64,000 nucleotides of DNA. Origin: Bradyrhizobium canariense. GTDB taxonomy: Bacteria; Pseudomonadota; Alphaproteobacteria; Rhizobiales; Xanthobacteraceae. Position 1 is the stretch's first letter; each line of letters starts with the position of its first letter. Shown here one piece after another: positions 59,020-64,000 of this stretch. A model generated the notes under the pieces. The model saw only the letters and a program-made list of their open reading frames with translations. It was not told the DNA's origin and ran no database searches. The DNA lies in assembly GCF_900105125.1 (NCBI RefSeq), contig NZ_LT629750.1:3844001-3908000 (forward strand), given 5' to 3'. A program made the position numbers and the translations under genes.

Positions 59020-59867
59020 GGTGGTGTGGACACTTATCGCATCCATAAGATGATGGCTGCGAGAGTGATGACGGCAAGGTAATTTCGAGCGGTCTTTTCG
59101 AAGCGGGTGGCGACGCGGCGGAATTGCTTGAGCTTGGAGAAGCAGCATTCGACAAGATGGCGCTGGGCATAGAGATGTTTGTCGAGCGGATATTTGAGCG
59201 CGCGTGACGGGTTGTTGGGGATGACGGCGAGCGCTCCCTTGGCGGCGATGGCTTCGCGCAAATGATCGGCGTCATAGGCTGTATCGGCCATAACGATCTC
59301 GGCGGGCAATCCCTCGATCAATGCGGCGGCTTGCGGTGCATCGCCCTTCTGACCTGCGGTAAGCGTGAAGCGCACCGGACATCCCAGGCCGCGAACGGCC
59401 AGATGTATCTTGGTGCTCAGGCCGCCGCGCGAGCGGCCAAGCGCCTGATCTTCAGACCCCCTTTTTTCGCCCCGGCAGCGTGCTGATGCGCCCGGACGAC
59501 GGTGGAATCGACGATCAGATATTCGAAATCCGGGTCGTCGGACATCGCCTCGAAGATCCGCCACCAAACACCCTTGATGCTCCATCGACTGAAGCGCCGG
59601 AACACGCTGTTCCAATCCCCGAACGCTTCCGGAAGATCACGCCAGGGAGAGCCCGTCCGCACGATCCACAGCACACCTTCCACGAACATCCGGTTGTCGC
59701 GCCCGGTGGAGCCTTTCTGGTCAGGCCGACCTATAATCAGAGGCGCCATCCGCTCCCAAGCCGCATCGCTCAAAACCAACCGATCCATCACACCCAAGGC
59801 CGCCTCCCAAAAAGAAGCCTTGAATCTGATTTGCTCCTAAAAGGGAATCCTTAGAGTCCACACCACC
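59020..59867 (-). mobile_element. IS5-family insertion sequence (IS427-type) in the TSUP gene
   Basis: The element is about 848 bases with terminal inverted repeats GGTGGTGTGGAC, which continue with one mismatch (ACT against TCT). It is flanked by CTAG at 59017-59020 and 59867-59870; the palindromic flank means the duplicated target could be TA or CTAG. It encodes one transposase in two overlapping frames on the minus strand. The ends and the reconstructed host gene are intact, which points to recent insertion. Confidence 0.93.
59034..59797 (-). CDS. IS5-family transposase, two frames joined by -1 frameshifting
   Basis: The first frame (59797 down to 59417) encodes the N-terminal part with the W-R-D-L-P block and the first catalytic Asp in LIVDSTVVRAH. 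The second frame (to 59034) encodes the second Asp in MADTAYDADHL and the Glu in VECCFSKLKQFRR, completing the DDE triad. They overlap at a GCGAAAAAAGGGGG run near 59460, a classic slippery site for -1 frameshifting, and the frames are offset as required. All catalytic residues are present, so the element may still be active. Confidence 0.9.
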
Positions 59868-60044
59868 TAGCGCGGGACTGCTCAATGCATCGACCGCGCT
59901 GCCGGGCGCGGTTGCGATGGCGTGCTCTTTCGCCGGCATGTTCATCGGACAGGCGGTGCGCTCGCGGATACAGCCCGAAGACTTCCGCCGCTGGTTCCTG
60001 ATCGCGATGATCTTTCTCGGCATCTATCTCGTCGGCAGCGCCAT

Positions 60045-60692
60045 CTATAATATCGATCGCGCCTGAAGCGTGGCGATGCGGACGCCGAGATAGACCAACA
60101 GGCAGCCCAGCGCGCGGTTGATCCAGGGCAAAACGCGGCTGGATTGGCGGATGCGGCCCGCGGTACTTGCGGCGAACGCGGCCACGCCAAGGCACCACAG
60201 CGTGCCGTTGAATACGAAAATCAGACCGAGCAGCAGGAAGGCGATCGCCTTGTGCGACGCATCCGCCGCCACAAATTGCGGCAGGAAGGCGAGAAAGAAC
60301 AGCGCCACTTTCGGGTTAAGCACATTGGTCAGCGCGCCCTGCCAGAACACCTGGCGCAGCGAGGCCGCGTCGCTTGCGATCGCTGCACTGTCATCGGGCG
60401 CATGCGCATGCGACAGCAACATTTTCATGCCGATGAAGCAGAGATAGGCCGCGCCCGCCCATTTGATTAGCATAAAGGCGGCCGATGAAGCCATCAGCAG
60501 GGCCGACAGGCCGATCGCGGCAGCGAAGACGTGAACCAGGCAGCCGCAGCCGATGCCGATAGCCGCCGCGGCGCCACCGCGCCATCCCGACTGCACGCTG
60601 CGGCCGACGATATAGGCCGTGTCAGGCCCCGGCGTGACGTTGAGCAGAACCCCGGAGAGAACGAACAGCCAGAGATCGTGAATGCCGAGCAT
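60045..60692 (-). CDS. LysE family amino-acid exporter
   Basis: The 215-residue membrane protein has about six hydrophobic segments and the LysE/RhtB signature NVTPGPDTAYIVGRSVQSGWRGG at residues 18-40, with GALTNVLNPKVALFFLAFLPQF near 120-140. These proteins export amino acids or homoserine lactone-like compounds. It is convergent with the interrupted TSUP gene and lies 13 bases downstream of the alpha/beta hydrolase gene on the same strand. Confidence 0.92.
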   Translation of the reverse strand: MLGIHDLWLFVLSGVLLNVTPGPDTAYIVGRSVQSGWRGGAAAAIGIGCGCLVHVFAAAIGLSALLMASSAAFMLIKWAGAAYLCFIGMKMLLSHAHAPDDSAAIASDAASLRQVFWQGALTNVLNPKVALFFLAFLPQFVAADASHKAIAFLLLGLIFVFNGTLWCLGVAAFAASTAGRIRQSSRVLPWINRALGCLLVYLGVRIATLQARSIL

Positions 60693-60704
60693 TTTCGACG
60701 TCCC

Positions 60705-61652
60705 TCACCCGAACAACGGCGTACCCGGCACGAAGGCGTCGAACGCCGCCCAGAATTGCGAACGGTAACGATCCTGCTCCTGCAAGATCTCGTGTTTCGA
60801 GCCAGCGATCACGAGATGCGAGCCGGCACGCAGATGATAGGCGAACTCCTCGATCGCCGGCGTCGAAACCACGGCATCGTTGCTCGCGGCCAGCATCAGG
60901 ATCGGCTGGCGAATCTGCGAGGGATAATGCATGGCGCGAAAGCCGCGCATCGCGGTGAACGCGGTATCGGCCCAGGCCACCGTCGGCGCCGCAATGCCCA
61001 GCGTCGGGTCTTCCTCGAGGATCGCCGCGTTGCGGGCGTAGCGCACGGGATCGCTGGTCAGGGGATTGTTGACGAACGACGACACGCCGACCAGCTGATC
61101 GTTGCCGCCGGGGACGTAGCGGCCGCCCTGGCCCGTGAGCCGCATGATCCGCAACAACGCGCGCGGCAGAAACGAGGTACGGCGTCCGGGCAGATCGATC
61201 ATCGGGGCCGACAGCACCATGCGGTCGAACCAGCGCTTGCCGGCATGCGCCACCCGCAGCATCACAGCGCCGCCCATCGAATGCGCCAGCGCAAAGTACG
61301 GCGGCGGGCAATCCGGCATCACCACCTGCTGGACGAAGGTTTCGACGTCGATTTCGAAATCAGAGAAATCGCGGACATAGCCCTTGCGTGGATCGCGCAA
61401 TCGCCGCGAGGAGTGGCCCTGCCCGCGCCAGTCGATCATCGCCACCGCGAAACCGCGGTCGCGCAGGTCGCGCACGGTCTCGAAATATTTTTCGATCTGT
61501 TCGCCGCGCCCGGTAAACACGCAGACGGTGCCTTTGCGATTGGCAGGCGGCGCCCAGCGCGCGAAACGCAATTCCGCGCCGTCAGGCGTCTTGATCGTGC
61601 CGCTGACAACATCTTCCGGAACGGGATTGGCGGGAATCGAGACAAGCGTCAT
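60705..61652 (-). CDS. Alpha/beta hydrolase, lysophospholipase (PldB)-like
   Basis: The 315-residue cytosolic hydrolase has the oxyanion and strand pattern GTVCVFTGRGEQIEKYFETVRDLRDRGFAVAMIDWRGQGHSSR, the nucleophile Ser in A-L-A-H-S-M-G-G near residue 129, the acid in ASNDAVVSTPAIEEF and the His in GSKHEILQE. The TGRGEQIEKY and DWRGQGHS blocks mark the PldB/monoglyceride lipase group. The start at 61652 is an ATG; a GTG at 61679 is possible. Confidence 0.88.
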   Translation of the reverse strand: MTLVSIPANPVPEDVVSGTIKTPDGAELRFARWAPPANRKGTVCVFTGRGEQIEKYFETVRDLRDRGFAVAMIDWRGQGHSSRRLRDPRKGYVRDFSDFEIDVETFVQQVVMPDCPPPYFALAHSMGGAVMLRVAHAGKRWFDRMVLSAPMIDLPGRRTSFLPRALLRIMRLTGQGGRYVPGGNDQLVGVSSFVNNPLTSDPVRYARNAAILEEDPTLGIAAPTVAWADTAFTAMRGFRAMHYPSQIRQPILMLAASNDAVVSTPAIEEFAYHLRAGSHLVIAGSKHEILQEQDRYRSQFWAAFDAFVPGTPLFG

Positions 61653-61769
61653 GGCGGGGACCGGATAGGCGAAAAGCACTGAAAATCAAGGGCGTGAGCA
61701 GCAAAAAGCAGCGCGTTCCGGCCCTCTTGAACGCCCTCAAGCTCCTCCCATATCACCTTCGTGCAGGCC

Positions 61770-61872
61770 GCTACCAGTGTTTCGCAGGCCGAAACAAGGC
61801 TGCACATAGACGAAAGCCCGGCCCGATGGCGGGCGGGTTAACCGAAACAGTCGCTCAATGGAGGACTATCCT
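61770..61872 (+). promoter_or_regulatory. Possible ROSE-like RNA thermometer in the Hsp20 leader
   Basis: The leader ends in TCGCTCAATGGAGGACT just before the start, where TCGCTC can pair imperfectly with the GGAGGA ribosome site in the manner of ROSE elements (YUGCUC.../GGAGGA). An upstream GC-rich hairpin (GCCCGGCCCGATGGCGGGCGGG) fits the stacked stem-loops of such leaders. Rhizobial Hsp20 genes are classic ROSE targets. No fold was calculated. Confidence 0.4.
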
Positions 61873-62349
61873 ATGCGTACTTATGATCTAGCCCCGTTTT
61901 ACCGTTCCACCGTCGGCTTCGACCGCTTCTTCTCGCTGCTCGATCGAGCCACCGCCGACGGCAGCCCCGGCTACCCGCCCTATAATATCGAGCGTACCGG
62001 CGAGAACGACTACCGCATCACGGTTGCCGTATCCGGCTTCGCGCAGGGCGAGCTTTCGATCGTCGCGAAGGAAAACACGCTGACGATCAAGGGCGAGAAA
62101 TCAGCCAATGAGAACGGCAAGGACAAATCCGAGGTGCTCTATCGCGGCATCGCGGCCCGCGCCTTCGAGCGCGTCTTCCAGCTTGCCGATTTCGTGCAGG
62201 TAAAGAACGCCTCGCTTGAGCACGGTCTGCTCCATGTCGATCTCGTCCGCGAGATTCCCGAGGCCAAGAAGCCCCGCAGCATTCCGATTACCTCCGGCGC
62301 TCAGGCTCCGCAGGTCGTTGACGGCTCGGCCGAGAAAGTCGCCGCCTAA
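61873..62349 (+). CDS. Small heat shock protein, Hsp20 / IbpA class A
   Basis: This 158-residue alpha-crystallin-type chaperone binds unfolding proteins in the cytosol. The core domain (about residues 35-130) contains PPYNIERTGENDYRITVAVSGFAQGEL and FERVFQLADFVQVKNASLEHGLLHVDL, with the C-terminal I-P-I motif (RSIPI) needed for oligomer assembly. A GGAGG site precedes the ATG. Heat induction through an RNA thermometer is possible. A clean terminator follows. Confidence 0.93.
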   Translation: MRTYDLAPFYRSTVGFDRFFSLLDRATADGSPGYPPYNIERTGENDYRITVAVSGFAQGELSIVAKENTLTIKGEKSANENGKDKSEVLYRGIAARAFERVFQLADFVQVKNASLEHGLLHVDLVREIPEAKKPRSIPITSGAQAPQVVDGSAEKVAA

Positions 62350-62386
62350 CACGGTTCGATTTTCGGCAGATATTTGCTGAAACGAA

Positions 62387-62415
62387 AACGCCCCGGGGAA
62401 ACCGGGGCGTTTTTG
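62387..62415 (+). terminator. Rho-independent terminator after the Hsp20 gene
   Basis: AACGCCCCGG/CCGGGGCGTT with a short GGAAA loop is followed by TTTT, about 38 bases after the stop codon. Confidence 0.85.
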
Positions 62416-62452
62416 TCTGTTAGCACAGCGAAATAATCCACAGGCATGGCAA

Positions 62453-62488
62453 GACTGGATCGCTTCGTCGCTTGCTCCTCGCAATGAC
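62453..62488. repeat. Half copy of palindromic repeat family B
   Basis: ACTGGATCGCTTCGTCGCTTGCTCCTCGCAATGACG matches the right arm of the element at 16348-16427. The left arm is missing. Confidence 0.65.
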
Positions 62489-62494
62489 GCGACC

Positions 62495-63205
62495 CTATTC
62501 CAACCCCTGCACCTTCGGCATCTCCTGCGTCGGCTGGATGATCTGTGGCGCCGACGGCTTTGCCTCGACGGTGGCAGGAGCTGCGGGCGCCGGGGCCGGC
62601 GACACCTCAGCCGGTTTTACCTGGTTGGCGGCCGACTGCTGCGCCGGTACGGGTGCCGGAGCGGGCTTCTCTGCCAGCGGCTTCGGCTCGCCAAGACGCG
62701 GCGGCATTGCCTTGGGCAGCGGCACCGGCGGCGTACGGCTTGCCATTTTCGGGACGGACTCCGGCGGCCTTGCCTCGTCCGTGACCGCGCCCACCGGCGG
62801 CAGGCGCGCTGGCGGTCCGTAGGCGGCGGCCGAACCATCGTGGTAATTCGCGCCGAAATGGTCCGCCGGCATGAAACGGACAATCCGCCCGTCGCGAGCA
62901 TCGATCACCAGGCGGCCATCGTCGCCGCGCCGATTGATCACGGAAATCGTATAAAAGAAGCCGCGCTGCCGCGGAATTCCGAGCGGCGAAAACCCGCTGT
63001 CACGCAGCACCGTGTAGACCTCGGTCGCCGGCAGCAATCTCGGACCGTAACCGGGGCCCGCCGGGGGCATGGCGGCGTAGGGCCCGTTGAAATCGGAAAC
63101 GGCCGCGTAGCCCGGAGTTCCGCCGGGGGCCTGCACCTGAGCATTTGCGGAGGTGGCGGCCAGAACAAGCCCCGCCAACATGACCCATCCCGTGAACAGC
63201 TTCAT
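62495..63205 (-). CDS. Exported proline-rich protein, hypothetical
   Basis: The 236-residue product has a signal peptide (residues 1-22, TSANAQ) and a small folded part with YTVLRDSGFSPLGIPRQRGFFYTISVINRRGDDGRLVIDARDGRIVRFMP (about 60-115), resembling PepSY-like or SH3-like periplasmic modules. A long Ala/Pro-rich tail (about 130-236) follows. AGGAG precedes the ATG at 63205. The frame continues upstream, but those residues have no signal and overlap the gltB promoter side. Function unknown. Confidence 0.78.
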   Translation of the reverse strand: MKLFTGWVMLAGLVLAATSANAQVQAPGGTPGYAAVSDFNGPYAAMPPAGPGYGPRLLPATEVYTVLRDSGFSPLGIPRQRGFFYTISVINRRGDDGRLVIDARDGRIVRFMPADHFGANYHDGSAAAYGPPARLPPVGAVTDEARPPESVPKMASRTPPVPLPKAMPPRLGEPKPLAEKPAPAPVPAQQSAANQVKPAEVSPAPAPAAPATVEAKPSAPQIIQPTQEMPKVQGLE

Positions 63206-63661
63206 CACCCGTCGCTCCTGTAAAGCCCCCGGTCCCGGAGCGTTTTCGCTCCATGGTCTTGCCGGCAATTTCGTTGTGGAATCCGGCAGTCCTTTGGCCG
63301 GATCGCGGCACGCTTGCCTCAAATCGGGGAAGCGGCCGTTTGGCCACGTCACCTGCGGATCTGTCATGCGGCCGGGGACTTTCACGTGCTTGTATGATAG
63401 AAAAAAATTTGGCATGGTCGGGGTTAGGACAGCATCACTGTCTCAATTTCGGCGCGAGCCCGGCACAGGGATTGCACTGAAAGTCGGGTGCGCACGCGCC
63501 AGGAAGTTAAAAGGCAAGGTCGTTCATACGGGACGTCTGAACGCCCAGGCCTTAATTCTGAAATTGCGGCTCGCGAAGGACGAGCGGTGGCCCGGTGGGT
63601 ACCGCAAGCGCCCAAGGTGCGCCGACGGTGAGGCCCTTGCCGGATTGAGAGGACTTTTAAG
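63206..63661. other. Divergent region upstream of gltB
   Basis: These 456 bases lie between the proline-rich protein gene and gltB. A plus-strand frame of 170 codons crosses it, but its translation is Arg/Cys-scattered and shows no family-like block, so I treat it as non-coding. An AT-rich stretch near 63395-63415 is the likely promoter zone. No RNA element was identified. Confidence 0.4.
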
Positions 63662-64000
63662 ATGAGCGGGTCGGAATTCGAGCGCGAAAACATCGTGACG
63701 GATGTGCTGTCGGCGGCCCCGGATTCAAAACCGGCCGAGCCCGCCCGCGAACATACCTGGCGCCCGCCGGCTGAGGGACTTTACGACCTCAGCCTGGAAA
63801 AGGATTCCTGCGGCGTCGGCTTCATCGCCAACATCAAGGGCAAGAAGTCGCATCAGATCGTCTCCGACGCGATCAGCATTCTCTGCAACCTCGAACATCG
63901 CGGCGCGGTCGGCGCCGATCCGCGCGCCGGCGACGGTGCCGGAATTCTGGTGCAGATTCCGCACGCCTTCTTCGTGCGCAAGGCCGCCGAGATCGGCTTC
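63662..64000 (+). CDS. gltB: Glutamate synthase large subunit, N-terminal part (3' end outside window)
   Basis: The first 113 codons of NADPH-GOGAT alpha subunit are visible. GltB is made as a precursor, and Cys50 in D-S-C-G-V-G-F-I-A-N becomes the N-terminal nucleophile of the glutamine amidotransferase domain after the propeptide is removed. LCNLEHRGAVGADPRAGDGAGIL is the conserved Ntn-hydrolase block. It converts glutamine and 2-oxoglutarate to two glutamates in the cytosol. A GAGG site precedes the ATG. The gltD partner is beyond the window if present. Confidence 0.93.
   Translation, partial: MSGSEFERENIVTDVLSAAPDSKPAEPAREHTWRPPAEGLYDLSLEKDSCGVGFIANIKGKKSHQIVSDAISILCNLEHRGAVGADPRAGDGAGILVQIPHAFFVRKAAEIGF

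Larger units (their letters stand above)
58461..60066 (+). pseudogene. TSUP-family (TauE/SafE) permease split by an IS element
   Basis: The first 186 codons (58461-59020) encode a TauE/SafE-type permease with AGFIKGVIGLGLPTVSMGLLAV and several hydrophobic segments. An IS5-family element interrupts it at FNLT. Reading resumes at 59871 in frame (SAGLLNASTALPGAV..., then WFLIAMIFLGIYLVG) to a TGA at 60064-60066. Removing the insert and one target copy restores a 251-residue protein of normal length. Such permeases export sulfonates, sulfite or organic acids. The 3' end overlaps the convergent LysE gene by about 22 bases. Confidence 0.92.

Noticed and set aside
63153-63665. Plus-strand frame of 170 codons before gltB
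   Set aside because: It begins inside the opposite-strand proline-rich protein gene and its translation shows no coherent domain.

Overview
The window looks like chromosomal DNA of a Bradyrhizobium-type alphaproteobacterium (Nitrobacteraceae, Hyphomicrobiales). The grounds are high GC, many LysR/MarR/IclR regulators, Liv- and Bug-type uptake systems, CpdR next to an N-formylglutamate amidohydrolase, an MmgR/alpha-r8-type sRNA upstream of an inositol-monophosphatase-family gene, and several copies of the short palindromic intergenic repeats common in this group. No phage, plasmid, CRISPR or conjugation genes were seen. The only mobile element is one IS5-family copy.

Layout. 1-6.8 kb: a truncated amino-acid binding protein, an NtaA-type flavin monooxygenase, a benzoylformate-decarboxylase-like ThDP enzyme, a GFA-fold protein with a degenerate zinc site, an old yellow enzyme and a one-domain ModE-type regulator. 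6.9-20.2 kb: an oxidation island with three aldehyde dehydrogenases, two SDR/hydrolase genes, an orphan 26-codon pqqA, two PQQ-dependent sorbosone-type dehydrogenases (one with a separate cytochrome c, one with a fused one), a DUF779 protein, a DUF2478 protein and a lone ModA-like binding protein. 20.2-33.1 kb: a zinc ribbon, a secreted Gly-rich protein, a Rieske/amidohydrolase operon, a Tat-exported amidase, an ABC_sub_bind protein, a MarR-led operon, an SDR/LysR pair, and a MarR/tautomerase pair that shares two strong palindromes. 33.1-41.5 kb: a five-gene branched-chain-type ABC transporter whose LivF has Arg for the Walker A Lys, then a Bug-type binding protein, a CoA transferase and a divergent LysR. 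41.6-48.5 kb: a secreted lipase-like hydrolase, a luciferase-like monooxygenase, an AAHS transporter, two SDRs (the second frameshifted) and an IclR regulator. 48.8-54 kb: a secreted unknown protein and a three-gene exported molybdenum hydroxylase with a diheme cytochrome. 54-64 kb: tRNA-Val, cpdR, N-formylglutamate amidohydrolase, the MmgR-like sRNA, a hisN-like phosphatase, a LysR, a TSUP permease split by the IS element, a LysE exporter, a lysophospholipase-like hydrolase, an Hsp20 gene and the 5' end of gltB.

How the genes work together (inference). Much of the window fits scavenging of small organic and aromatic molecules: uptake by Liv, Bug, AAHS and MFS proteins; periplasmic oxidation by PQQ and molybdenum enzymes feeding c-type cytochromes; cytosolic aldehyde dehydrogenases, SDRs, a CoA transferase and ring or amide hydrolases downstream. 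The least expected observations are the orphan pqqA, an exact 10-base motif upstream of three transcription units in the oxidation island, the Walker A Lys-to-Arg change in LivF, the degenerate GFA zinc site, the sRNA, and two broken genes (the TSUP permease and an SDR).
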